Below are positions 17,241 to 25,266 of a DNA stretch of 59,590 bases, piece by piece; position 1 is the stretch's first letter, and each line of letters starts with the position of its first letter. Source of the DNA: an uncultured Acidobacteriota bacterium. GTDB lineage: Bacteria > Acidobacteriota > Blastocatellia > Pyrinomonadales > Pyrinomonadaceae. The notes beneath the pieces are model-generated. The model made no database searches. It saw only the letters and a program-made list of their open reading frames with translations, and was not told the origin of the DNA. Location of the stretch: NCBI GenBank assembly GCA_937873515.1, contig CALMYB010000015.1:1-59590 (forward strand), read 5' to 3'. The position numbers and the translations under genes are program-made.

Positions 17241-18077
17241 ATGACCATAATCAGTCCGCATGAAGCGGCCGAATTCATTCGATCACGTTTTTCTGGCGAC
17301 ATCTTGACCGCCGTAGTTCTCGGCAGCGGCCTCGGTGCATTCGCCGACGAGATCGAGGATGCCGTACGCATCCCTTACGAAGATATCCCCGGCTTCGCTC
17401 GCTCGACCGTCGAGGGCCACGCGGGCCAGCTTGTCCTCGGGAAAGTTAGCGGTATCAATGTTGCCGTCCAGCAGGGACGTTTCCATTTTTACGAAGGCTA
17501 CGAGATGGAGCAGGTGATCTTCCCGACGCGCACGTTCGCGTCGCTCGGGGTGAAGAATCTGATCCTCACGAATGCGGCCGGCAGCCTCAACACCGATATG
17601 ACGCCCGGTTCGCTGATGGTCATCACCGACCATCTGAACCTTATGGGTGTGAATCCGCTGCGCGGAAAGAATGACGATTCATTCGGGCCGAGGTTTCCGG
17701 ATATGACGGAAGTTTACGACCGCGAACTTCAGCAGTACGCTGAAGAAGAAGCCGCGGCGATCGCAAGTGCGGGGGCAAACTTCTATTTGGGACGCGGTGT
17801 CTATTGCGGGCTGTCAGGCCCGACCTATGAAACTCCGGCGGAGATCCGTATGTACAGGCTGCTTGGTGCGGATGCGGTCGGGATGTCCACTGTGCCCGAA
17901 GCGATCGCGGCCCGACATGCCGGATTGCGTGTGCTCGGTATTTCCTGCATCACGAATCTCGGCGCAGGCTTAAGCGGTGAGATAATACACCACGCAGAAG
18001 TAATGGAAACGGGTGAAAGGGTAAAAGGCGTCTTCAAGGAGCTTTTGAAACGCGTGATCGCAAGGATCGGAAATTGA
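17241..18077 (+). CDS. punA: Purine-nucleoside phosphorylase (trimeric class, PunA-like)
   Basis: A 278-residue cytoplasmic enzyme splitting purine nucleosides with phosphate into base and ribose-1-phosphate. Family marks: VVLGSGLGAFAD (phosphate loop, about 25-36), GRFHFYEGY, LTNAAGSLN, and the base-binding GLSGPTYETPAEIR and VGMSTVPEAIAARH. The set fits the trimeric PNP/MTAP family and, by the GPTYETPAE and MSTVPE elements, PNP rather than MTA phosphorylase. It supplies the phosphorolysis step for nucleosides brought in by the upstream permeases. Confidence 0.93.
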   Translation: MTIISPHEAAEFIRSRFSGDILTAVVLGSGLGAFADEIEDAVRIPYEDIPGFARSTVEGHAGQLVLGKVSGINVAVQQGRFHFYEGYEMEQVIFPTRTFASLGVKNLILTNAAGSLNTDMTPGSLMVITDHLNLMGVNPLRGKNDDSFGPRFPDMTEVYDRELQQYAEEEAAAIASAGANFYLGRGVYCGLSGPTYETPAEIRMYRLLGADAVGMSTVPEAIAARHAGLRVLGISCITNLGAGLSGEIIHHAEVMETGERVKGVFKELLKRVIARIGN

Positions 18078-18087
18078 ATTCGACTCT

Positions 18088-18732
18088 ATGATAATTGGTA
18101 TTTGTGGAGGCACAGGTTCTGGAAAGACAACGATCGCAAGGGCGATCGTCGACGCCGTTGGGTCCGAGAATGTGGTTCTGGTCGAGCAGGATTCCTACTA
18201 TAGAAATCTTGCCGATATGCCGCTCGATGATCGGCATCACGCAAACTTTGATCATCCCGATGCGATCGACAGCGATCTGCTCGTAAATCACGTCAAACGT
18301 CTCAAGCTCGGCCAGCCGATCGATATGCCGATCTACGATATGGTCACGCATACACGCAGCGATCGCGTCGAGGTGATCGAACCCCGTCCGGTCGTGATCG
18401 TCGAAGGGATCCTGATATTCGCGGAACCGCGGATCCTGGAACTTCTCGATGTACGCGTGTTTGTTGACACGCCCGACGACGTTCGCCTTATCCGACGCCT
18501 GCGACGCGACATCAACGAACGCGGACGTACCTTCGAGCGCACTCTCGACCAATACGAAAAGACGATCCGCCCGATGCATTTCGAGTTCGTCGAACCTTCG
18601 AAGCGTTTTGCTGATGTGATAATTCCTGAAGGCGGCCAAACAGACACGAGCGTAAGTATGTTGTGCAGCCTTGTGCGCGAAAAACTTAAAGCGCAAGGCA
18701 TCGCCCTCGACAGCCGCTTGATGGCTTCGTAG
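18088..18732 (+). CDS. udk: Uridine kinase
   Basis: A 214-residue cytoplasmic kinase making UMP and CMP from uridine and cytidine. The P-loop GGTGSGKT is at residues 7-14. QDSYYRNL and DHPDAIDSDLL match the substrate region of uridine kinases, and RLIRRLRRDINERGR is the lid. It follows the phosphorylase gene by 10 bases and extends salvage to pyrimidines. Confidence 0.95.
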   Translation: MIIGICGGTGSGKTTIARAIVDAVGSENVVLVEQDSYYRNLADMPLDDRHHANFDHPDAIDSDLLVNHVKRLKLGQPIDMPIYDMVTHTRSDRVEVIEPRPVVIVEGILIFAEPRILELLDVRVFVDTPDDVRLIRRLRRDINERGRTFERTLDQYEKTIRPMHFEFVEPSKRFADVIIPEGGQTDTSVSMLCSLVREKLKAQGIALDSRLMAS

Positions 18733-18789
18733 GATGTCGCGGCCGCCTTGGTATCACGTTTTTGACCGTAAGCGTGAGTTGAGAACAAA

Positions 18790-19200
18790 ATGTCATCTGA
18801 AGTATTAGCCACTGATCTGATCGCGGCGGCCGCCGAGGCTCGCGAACGCGCACACGTACCCTTCTCGCACTTCCAGGTCGGAGCCGCACTCGAAACAGCG
18901 ACGGGCGAGATCGTCACAGGATGTAATATCGAGAACGCGAGCTACGGCCTGACACTATGCGCCGAACGCGTCGCGATATTTAAGGCCGTGTCGGAAGGGC
19001 AGCGGAAATTCACCGCCCTTGCCGTCGTGGTCGATACCGACGAACTCACGCCGCCGTGCGGTGCCTGCCGCCAGATCATTTGGGAGTTTTGCGGCGACAT
19101 TCCCGTCACAATGGCGAACCTCAAAGGCCGTCTCGAAACAATGCGAATGAGCGAACTCTTACCAAAGGCCTTTGATGCAGGTTTTTTGGACCGAACCTAA
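18790..19200 (+). CDS. cdd: Cytidine deaminase
   Basis: A 136-residue zinc enzyme converting cytidine to uridine. Zinc ligands are Cys57, Cys90 and Cys93; Glu59 in CAER is the proton shuttle and PPCGACRQ holds the other two cysteines. The size fits the tetrameric class. A 57-bp gap separates it from udk, and it is the last gene of the salvage operon. Confidence 0.95.
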   Translation: MSSEVLATDLIAAAAEARERAHVPFSHFQVGAALETATGEIVTGCNIENASYGLTLCAERVAIFKAVSEGQRKFTALAVVVDTDELTPPCGACRQIIWEFCGDIPVTMANLKGRLETMRMSELLPKAFDAGFLDRT

Positions 19201-19242
19201 TGTTTACAACAACTTAACTCTGTAAAATCAGCCATCAAGTGG

Positions 19243-19271
19243 TTGATTTTCAGCCACCAAACGGATATGAT
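19243..19271 (+). promoter_or_regulatory. Promoter placing transcription start at the ATPase start codon
   Basis: TTGATT (19243-19248), 17 bases, TATGAT (19266-19271). The expected start of transcription, about seven bases on, coincides with the ATG at 19278. No Shine-Dalgarno precedes it. A leaderless mRNA is likely. Confidence 0.55.
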
Positions 19272-19277
19272 CTATCC

Positions 19278-20516
19278 ATGTTCCGCCGAAATATTACCGA
19301 TTCGGTCAAAGAAGCCTTAAGCGATACAGCGGTCGTTCTATTGATCGGAGCGAGGCAGTGCGGGAAAAGTACGCTTGTGCAAAGCCTGAGCGGTGAAGGG
19401 TACGAGCCGCAGTATCTTACGTTCGACGACCCGACGTTGTTGGCTGTCGCGAGCGAAGATTCGATGGCCTTTCTAAGTTCGGTTCAAAGACCGGTGATCT
19501 TCGACGAGGTTCAGCGGATCCCTGAACTGCTGATCCCGATAAAGAAGATGGTCGATGAGGATCGTCAGCCCGGCAGCTTCCTTTTGACGGGTTCGGCCAA
19601 TGTCCTTCTTCTGCCGACCGTGGCAGATGCTCTAGTTGGACGAATGGAGGCGATCACGTTGAGACCCTTGTCTCAGGGCGAGATCCTGGGACGGCGAGAG
19701 AATTTTATCTCCCGAATTTGCGGAGATGCCTTTGCACTGCCAAAACGGACAGAGCCGATAGATCGTGATCTGCTATTCTCGCAGATATTGACCGGCGGGT
19801 TTCCGGAGGCGGTTCAGCGAACGACCGTTTCGGCTAGAGATCGATGGTTTCGCTCATACATTGCTACGCTGTTGCAGCGTGACGTACGCGAACTCTCAAA
19901 CATCGACAGCACCGCAGACCTGCTCCGGCTTTTGTCAGTTCTTGCAGCCCGTAGCGGAGGACTGCTTAATTTTGCCGAGATCTCACGATCGACCGGAATA
20001 CCGCAAACTACGCTCAAGCGATACATCGCGATGTTCGAGCGATTGTTTGTCATTGAATTCCTTCCGGCATATTCCGCGAATCTTTCAAAGCGTTTGACAC
20101 GGTCGCCTAAGCTCTATTTTGTCGATACCGGAATCCTGGCGAATCTCATCGGAGCCACGCAGGAGAAGATAAAGCTTGATGGTTCGATCGCCGGAAGGTT
20201 GATGGAGAATTTTGTCATCGGCGAACTGCGAAAACAATCGGGATGGAGTTCGACCGTCGCATCGATGTTCCATTTTCGTACCGTAAACAACGAAGAGGTC
20301 GATCTTGTCCTTGAACTCCCGGGCGGCGACTGCGTCGGCATTGAGATAAAATCAGGAGCAAGCGTCACCGGCGATGCATTCAAAGGCTTGAAAGTGCTCA
20401 AGAATGAGCTTGGACGCAAGTTCAAACGCGGCATCGTCCTTTATACTGGAGATGTCAGTGTGGCCTTCGCCGACGACCTTTTCGCAATGCCGGTACAGAC
20501 GCTTTGGAAGAATTGA
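19278..20516 (+). CDS. AAA_14/DUF4143-family P-loop ATPase
   Basis: A 412-residue protein of the large, poorly understood ATP-binding family with AAA_14 at the N-terminus and DUF4143 at the C-terminus. Walker A GARQCGKST is at residues 24-32 and Walker B PVIFDEVQRIP follows near 75-85. The middle has a winged-helix-like segment (STGIPQTTLKRYIAMFE), and the C-terminal part has the EVDLVLE...IEIKSG arrangement of a PD-(D/E)XK-like fold. A GTG 39 bases upstream is open but the promoter argues for this ATG. It is common in accessory and mobile regions; no defined role. It leads the island with the Mrr-type nuclease. Confidence 0.88.
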   Translation: MFRRNITDSVKEALSDTAVVLLIGARQCGKSTLVQSLSGEGYEPQYLTFDDPTLLAVASEDSMAFLSSVQRPVIFDEVQRIPELLIPIKKMVDEDRQPGSFLLTGSANVLLLPTVADALVGRMEAITLRPLSQGEILGRRENFISRICGDAFALPKRTEPIDRDLLFSQILTGGFPEAVQRTTVSARDRWFRSYIATLLQRDVRELSNIDSTADLLRLLSVLAARSGGLLNFAEISRSTGIPQTTLKRYIAMFERLFVIEFLPAYSANLSKRLTRSPKLYFVDTGILANLIGATQEKIKLDGSIAGRLMENFVIGELRKQSGWSSTVASMFHFRTVNNEEVDLVLELPGGDCVGIEIKSGASVTGDAFKGLKVLKNELGRKFKRGIVLYTGDVSVAFADDLFAMPVQTLWKN

Positions 20517-20532
20517 GACTAGACGAAGAAAA

Positions 20533-21459
20533 ATGCCAATTCCAACATATCAGGAAGCAATGCTTCCGCTCTTAAAATTTGCTGGAGATCAACAAGAGCA
20601 CTCTTTGAGCGACGCGACTAAAGCCGTATCAGACGCGTTTCGTCTGACCGAAAGTGAGCGAAATGAACTTCTGCAAAGCGGACGAAAGCCGATCATAGCT
20701 GACCGCGTCGGATGGGCAAGAACATACTTGGGTCAAGCGGGTTTGTTGCAATCGACGCGTCGAGGCTTTTTCAGGATCTCGGATCGCGGCCTCTCCCTAC
20801 TCTCAACGAACCCCATCTCCATTGATGACAGGTATTTGCGGCGATATCCGGAGTTTGTAGAATTCTTATCAAGAAAGACGCGAAAGAGAAAGACGGATGA
20901 ACTTCCTACGACCGCAAACGAGACGAACATTGAAAATGAGAATACTCCCGAAGAGGCACTTGAATCCTCGTTTCAAGTTATAAGAAACCGTTTGGCGAGC
21001 GAAGTGCTTGAACAGGTAAAATCATGTTCACCCAACTTTTTCGAGCGACTCGTGGTCGACCTGCTTGTCGCGATGGGTTACGGTGGAATGCGCGAGGCCG
21101 CCGGTCAGGCTGTCGGACAGAGCGGTGACGGTGGAATCGATGGCATTATAAAGGAGGATCAACTTGGCCTTGATGTCATCTATCTCCAGGCGAAGCGGTG
21201 GGAAGGAAATGTTAGCCGGCCCGAGATACAGAAGTTTGCCGGAGCCCTTCAGGGAAAGCGTGCAAAGAAGGGCGTCTTTATAACTACGTCTGATTTCACT
21301 AAGGAAGCAAGAGAATTCGCTGCAGGAATCGACAACAAACTGATCTTAATTGATGGTCTTGAACTTGCAGAGTATATGATCGATTTCAACGTTGGCACAT
21401 CGACGGTGAACACGTACGAGATCAAACGGATCGATTCCGATTATTTTATAGAAGAATGA
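20533..21459 (+). CDS. Mrr-family restriction endonuclease (type IV-like)
   Basis: A 308-residue protein with the two-part layout of Mrr. The N-terminal winged-helix domain (about 1-100) resembles the Mrr_N DNA-binding domain. The C-terminal catalytic domain (about 160-300) has the PD-(D/E)XK variant: Asp203 in GDGGIDG and Gln219-Ala-Lys221 in YLQAKRW. Such enzymes cut modified DNA. The frame is open further upstream inside the ATPase gene, but the ATG at 20533 fits the domain start. Codon use looks more AT-rich than in neighbouring housekeeping genes, which hints at transfer. Its stop overlaps the next start (ATGA). Confidence 0.88.
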   Translation: MPIPTYQEAMLPLLKFAGDQQEHSLSDATKAVSDAFRLTESERNELLQSGRKPIIADRVGWARTYLGQAGLLQSTRRGFFRISDRGLSLLSTNPISIDDRYLRRYPEFVEFLSRKTRKRKTDELPTTANETNIENENTPEEALESSFQVIRNRLASEVLEQVKSCSPNFFERLVVDLLVAMGYGGMREAAGQAVGQSGDGGIDGIIKEDQLGLDVIYLQAKRWEGNVSRPEIQKFAGALQGKRAKKGVFITTSDFTKEAREFAAGIDNKLILIDGLELAEYMIDFNVGTSTVNTYEIKRIDSDYFIEE

Positions 21460-21668
21460 AGACAAACGACCCACTTCCTGAACTTAAGATCGACAGGACC
21501 AAACTCAAGGTTCTTGTTGATTTTGACGATTCTGACGAGATCGAATTCTGGAAGAACACAAGTTACGAGGAGCGTCTTGAGTACGCGTATCGGCTTCGAT
21601 ATATGGCCTATGGCGATAAGATTAGAGAACGAATTTCAAGAGTTCTTGAAGTCGTTGAATCGGAATAG
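21456..21668 (+). CDS. Small antitoxin-like protein paired with nucleotidyltransferase
   Basis: A 70-residue acidic protein. SYEERLEYAYRLRYMAYGD followed by RISRVLEVVE resembles the short proteins (EERLxxxxxLRxxxYG...RLxRVxxVI) that commonly precede AbiEii/MNT-type nucleotidyltransferases. It overlaps the Mrr stop by ATGA and the nucleotidyltransferase start by 59 bp in another frame. Antitoxin role is inferred from position and resemblance only. Confidence 0.7.
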   Translation: MKTNDPLPELKIDRTKLKVLVDFDDSDEIEFWKNTSYEERLEYAYRLRYMAYGDKIRERISRVLEVVESE

Positions 21669-22065
21669 TGTTCGTTACCTATTGATCGGCGGGTACGCGG
21701 TCATCCTTAATGGACATGTCCGAAACACGAACGATTTGGATATCTGTGTTTCATCAGAGCCGGACAACGCAGAAAGAATTTTGCTTGCTTTAAGGGAATT
21801 TGGATTTGACACGCCGACACTCGACTCCTCATTGTTTACGCGACCGCGAAGTGTCGTGCGAATGGGTTTTCCTCCACTAAAGATAGAAATCCTGAATTAC
21901 CTTGAAGGTAGTGATTTTGAGGAAGCGTATAGCAAGCGAAAATTGGTCAAACTTGACGATCTTGAGATCAGCCTGATCAACATCGACGATCTCATCCTAA
22001 ACAAGAAAGCGGTTGGGCGGCTTCAGGATCTTGCAGATGTCGAACAATTGGAGCGGCTTCGATAA
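21610..22065 (+). CDS. Nucleotidyltransferase (AbiEii/MNT toxin-like)
   Basis: A 151-residue protein of the nucleotidyltransferase superfamily. LLIGGYAVILNGHVRNTNDLDICV (about residues 22-45) gives the GG helix and the D-x-D catalytic pair in TNDLDIC. The C-terminal ILNKKAVGRLQDLADVEQL segment is typical of the DUF6036/AbiEii-like group. The start at 21610 removes an out-of-family extension. It overlaps both the small upstream protein gene and, at its end, the open frame before the amidohydrolase. Probably the toxin half of a toxin-antitoxin-like pair. Confidence 0.82.
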   Translation: MAIRLENEFQEFLKSLNRNSVRYLLIGGYAVILNGHVRNTNDLDICVSSEPDNAERILLALREFGFDTPTLDSSLFTRPRSVVRMGFPPLKIEILNYLEGSDFEEAYSKRKLVKLDDLEISLINIDDLILNKKAVGRLQDLADVEQLERLR

Positions 22066-22099
22066 CCCTCCTTCGACAATAGAGAATATCATCCGAATT

Positions 22100-23512
22100 A
22101 TGCACAAGCTAAAATTCATCGTCATTTGTTTACTGTTCCTTTCGCTGAGCTTTCCTGTTACTGCCGTGGCGGCGGCGAATTCTGCTGTCAAGAGGGTCGA
22201 TGTTTTGATCGTTGGCGGGACGGTCGTGACGATGGATGGCGGGAGGCGTGTCATTGAGGATGGTGCGGTTGCGATACGCGGCGACGAGATCGTTGCGGTC
22301 GGGACGACGCGAGAGTTGTCGAAAGAATATCGTGCCCGCATGGTCATCAATGCACGCGGCAAGGCGGTCATTCCCGGCCTGATCAATACTCACACGCACG
22401 TTCCGATGACGCTCTTTCGCGGCATCGCGGACGACCTCGACCTCAACGAGTGGCTGACGAAATATATCTTCCCGGCCGAGGCGAAGAATGTGAATGAACA
22501 GTTCGTCCGTGTCGGCGCGCGCCTCGGACTCGCTGAGATGATCCGCGGAGGCACTACGACCTACTGCGATATGTATTACTTCGAGGATGCGATCGCTGAG
22601 GAAACAAAAAAGGCGGGCGTTCGCGGCGTACTCGGCGAGACGGTCATCCAGTTCCCGGTTGCTGATAATAAGACTCCCGACGAGGCTCTCGCCTACACCG
22701 ATCGCTTCATCGCCAAGTGGCAGAACGATCCGCTCATCGTCGCTGCGATCGCTCCGCACGCGCCTTATACCGTTTCGACCGACGACCTGAAACGCGTTCG
22801 AGCTCTCTCTGACAGGCTAAATGCACCGGTCGTCATCCACGTCGCAGAAACAAAGAAAGAACGCGACGACATTCTCGCAAGATACGGCAAGACGCCTGTC
22901 GATTATCTCGCGAGCATCGGCTTCCTCTCGGACCGCACGATCATCGCCCACAGCATTTGGGTGACGGACGAGGAGATCGGCATTCTCGCCAAAAGGAACG
23001 TGGGCGTCGGGCATTGTCCGCAATCGAATATGAAATTGGCGTCCGGTGTCGCACCTGTTCCTGCGATGCTGAAAGCGGATGTTGCAGTCGGTTTGGGGAC
23101 GGACGGTGCGGCGTCGAACAACGACCTCGATATGTGGGAAGAGATCGATACCGCGGCAAAGCTGCACAAGAATCACACGGGCGACCCTAAGGTCGTGAAT
23201 GCCGAGCAGGCATTCGAGATGGCGACGATCCGCGGCGCACGAGCGCTTCATCTCGATAAGCTCATCGGCTCGATCGAGGTTGGAAAGCGTGCCGACATCG
23301 CGATCGTCGATCTCGATTCCGACCATCAGACGCCGTATTTCAACATCTATTCCGCTCTTGTTTACTCGACGAAGGCCGCTGACGTTGACACCGTTGTCAT
23401 CAACGGCCGAATCGTGATGAAGGGCCGCCGTTTGCTCACGTTAAACGAAAATGCTATAAAAAAAGACGCAAACGCATACCGCGATAAAATCATCAAGAGT
23501 TTAGGCAATTGA
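22100..23512 (+). CDS. Exported amidohydrolase (MTA/SAH deaminase-like)
   Basis: A 470-residue metal-dependent amidohydrolase. By sequence it belongs with 5-methylthioadenosine/S-adenosylhomocysteine deaminases: PGLINTHTHVPM (His98, His100), APHAPYTVS, VIHVAET, IIAHSIW, VGHCPQSNMKLASG and GLGTDGAASNN with the catalytic Asp. Oddly, residues 1-26 (FIVICLLFLSLSFPVTAVAA) are a signal peptide, whereas the characterised enzymes are cytoplasmic. The substrate could be an extracellular aminopurine nucleoside or guanine-like compound. The ATG at 22100 is chosen because it starts the signal peptide. Confidence 0.88.
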   Translation: MHKLKFIVICLLFLSLSFPVTAVAAANSAVKRVDVLIVGGTVVTMDGGRRVIEDGAVAIRGDEIVAVGTTRELSKEYRARMVINARGKAVIPGLINTHTHVPMTLFRGIADDLDLNEWLTKYIFPAEAKNVNEQFVRVGARLGLAEMIRGGTTTYCDMYYFEDAIAEETKKAGVRGVLGETVIQFPVADNKTPDEALAYTDRFIAKWQNDPLIVAAIAPHAPYTVSTDDLKRVRALSDRLNAPVVIHVAETKKERDDILARYGKTPVDYLASIGFLSDRTIIAHSIWVTDEEIGILAKRNVGVGHCPQSNMKLASGVAPVPAMLKADVAVGLGTDGAASNNDLDMWEEIDTAAKLHKNHTGDPKVVNAEQAFEMATIRGARALHLDKLIGSIEVGKRADIAIVDLDSDHQTPYFNIYSALVYSTKAADVDTVVINGRIVMKGRRLLTLNENAIKKDANAYRDKIIKSLGN

Positions 23513-23650
23513 TCGGGCGGGTGAGAAAGGAGTGGGGATTCCGCACCTTTTTGTTTGTGTTTTTAAGGTTTTTCTTGGGTCCATTGCAGTGAGTCGGCGG
23601 ATCGGCCGGCTCTGGCCTTTACGGAGACACCTAATCCAAATGGAGAAAGG

Positions 23651-24982
23651 ATGCCGTTAAACGTCAGAAAGTTTTTTACATCATCGCTTTTGATCTGCGG
23701 CAGTTTTTCCGCCGCGGCTCTTGCTCAAACGACGCCGCTCCCGCAAGCTTCGCCGGCGGTGCCAGCCCCTACTCAATCTGCTCCGGCCGCACCGACCGTA
23801 ACTTCAGGTGACCTGCTGCGGGCCCGTATTTCCAAAGCAAAAGCATTCATCGCCGTCCGCAACTACAGCGCAGCAACTTACGAACTCGAAAATGTTCGTC
23901 GTGAATCTTCTGATCCGGCGATCCTCTCGGGTGTAAATGTGCTGCTGATGAACAGTTATCTCGAGCAGGGTGATTACAAACGAGCCCAGGACCTTTTGAA
24001 AGAATTTTACGCCGAGCAGAAGACCACAAAGGCAGGTGCGAAGGCGAACTATTTTGCCGTCGCCGGCCAGATCGTAAAAGGGGCGCGCAATCGCCTCGAG
24101 CGCTATCAAATGCTCGGCCTGAGCGTAACCGACCGAACGCTTCCGCTTGAGGCCGTCAACGATCTTGAAAGAATGCGTGAGACCCTTGAGATCGTTATCG
24201 CGGAATCCAGGGAAATGGGCTCAGACCCGACTCGATCCGGCGATGCGATGGCTCTCCTCGAAGAGGCGACGAACTCGCGAAGCATGCTCGCGCGCGACGA
24301 ATATGATTCGAGGCGTTGGAGGAACGAGGTAGCAGATGCTCGCGAGGACATCGCGAATTCGCGTTCGGTGGTCGTCAGCGCCATCAGCGGAGTGCCGTCG
24401 ACCAATGCTGCCGACGGCAAGGCGGTCGCCGAAAAGCAAGCGGCTCCGACCAGCGAGGTCAAGGCCGCTCCATCCTCGCCGCGGTCAACTTCAATTGCGT
24501 TCGAGCCCGTAGGGCCGAAGTCCGAACCGACCCCGGACATTCCGCGTCCGCGCCAAGTTGAAGGTGCCGGAGATACGTCCGCGGCCAAGACGGTTGAAAA
24601 GCCTTCTGCCCCTCAGGAGACCGCAGCCCAGACCGCGAAACCGGATCCAAAGCCCGAACAGACCGTTACGGCCGGGCCTTCGACCGACCCGCCAAAAGAG
24701 GTTGGCCCTCTGAGCGTCGGATCCCTCACTGAGTATGCCACTAACCGTCCGGCTCCGATCTATCCTTCCTTCGCCCGGACGGCCCACGCGGTCGGCGTCG
24801 TGCGTGTCGATGTGGTCGTTGACGAAAGCGGTGAGGTCGCCTCGATCGAAAAGACCAGCGGGCCGTCTTTGCTGCAGGGTGCGGCTAAGGATGCGATCCG
24901 CAAATGGCGTTTCAAGCCTTTCGAACGCGACGGCCAGCCGGTGAAGGCGGTCGGTTTCGTAAACTTCAATTTTTCTTTATAG
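23651..24982 (+). CDS. TonB C-terminal domain protein with helical repeats
   Basis: A 443-residue exported protein. A signal peptide (to about residue 25, ALAQ) is followed by a Pro/Ala linker, a helical region with TPR-like character (about 55-190), a long low-complexity Ala/Pro/Lys segment (about 240-350), and a TonB C-terminal domain (about 365-443: YPSFARTAHAVGVVRVDVVV ... IRKWRFKPF). Having a cleavable-type signal rather than a clear N-terminal anchor, it may not be a classical energy transducer. Single-domain TonB_C proteins like this are common in Acidobacteriota. SD GAGAAAGG precedes the ATG. Confidence 0.85.
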   Translation: MPLNVRKFFTSSLLICGSFSAAALAQTTPLPQASPAVPAPTQSAPAAPTVTSGDLLRARISKAKAFIAVRNYSAATYELENVRRESSDPAILSGVNVLLMNSYLEQGDYKRAQDLLKEFYAEQKTTKAGAKANYFAVAGQIVKGARNRLERYQMLGLSVTDRTLPLEAVNDLERMRETLEIVIAESREMGSDPTRSGDAMALLEEATNSRSMLARDEYDSRRWRNEVADAREDIANSRSVVVSAISGVPSTNAADGKAVAEKQAAPTSEVKAAPSSPRSTSIAFEPVGPKSEPTPDIPRPRQVEGAGDTSAAKTVEKPSAPQETAAQTAKPDPKPEQTVTAGPSTDPPKEVGPLSVGSLTEYATNRPAPIYPSFARTAHAVGVVRVDVVVDESGEVASIEKTSGPSLLQGAAKDAIRKWRFKPFERDGQPVKAVGFVNFNFSL

Positions 24983-25027
24983 GCCTAAAGCTTCGATGAT
25001 TGGGTGAGTTTTGCAGTGGTGTCCAAC

Positions 25028-25180
25028 CGCCGGCAAGACCGGCGAATCGCTCTTTTGCATTGAAGATATCGGCATTTCTTGAGATAATTCCAGAAGCCTG
25101 ATCTTGCCGAGGTAGTTTTCTCTTTGCGGCATAGAACGGCCGCCTTTTGGCATCAGCCGAAGGCTGAGTCTAGATCTAGA
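25028..25180. repeat. Palindromes in the TonB/M28 gap
   Basis: Three inverted repeats lie in this 284-bp gap: CGCCGG/CCGGCG (25028-25044), TCAGCC/GGCTGA (25153-25167) and the perfect 12-bp palindrome TCTAGATCTAGA (25169-25180). The first may act as a terminator; the last looks like a protein-binding site. Confidence 0.45.
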
Positions 25181-25266
25181 AGTAAGTAGAACGCAATTTT
25201 CCGTAAGTCCTGCCCGTCTAACCTGTGTTATCTCTGGGTTTGTGTCCGAGGATCCAAATAATTCCT

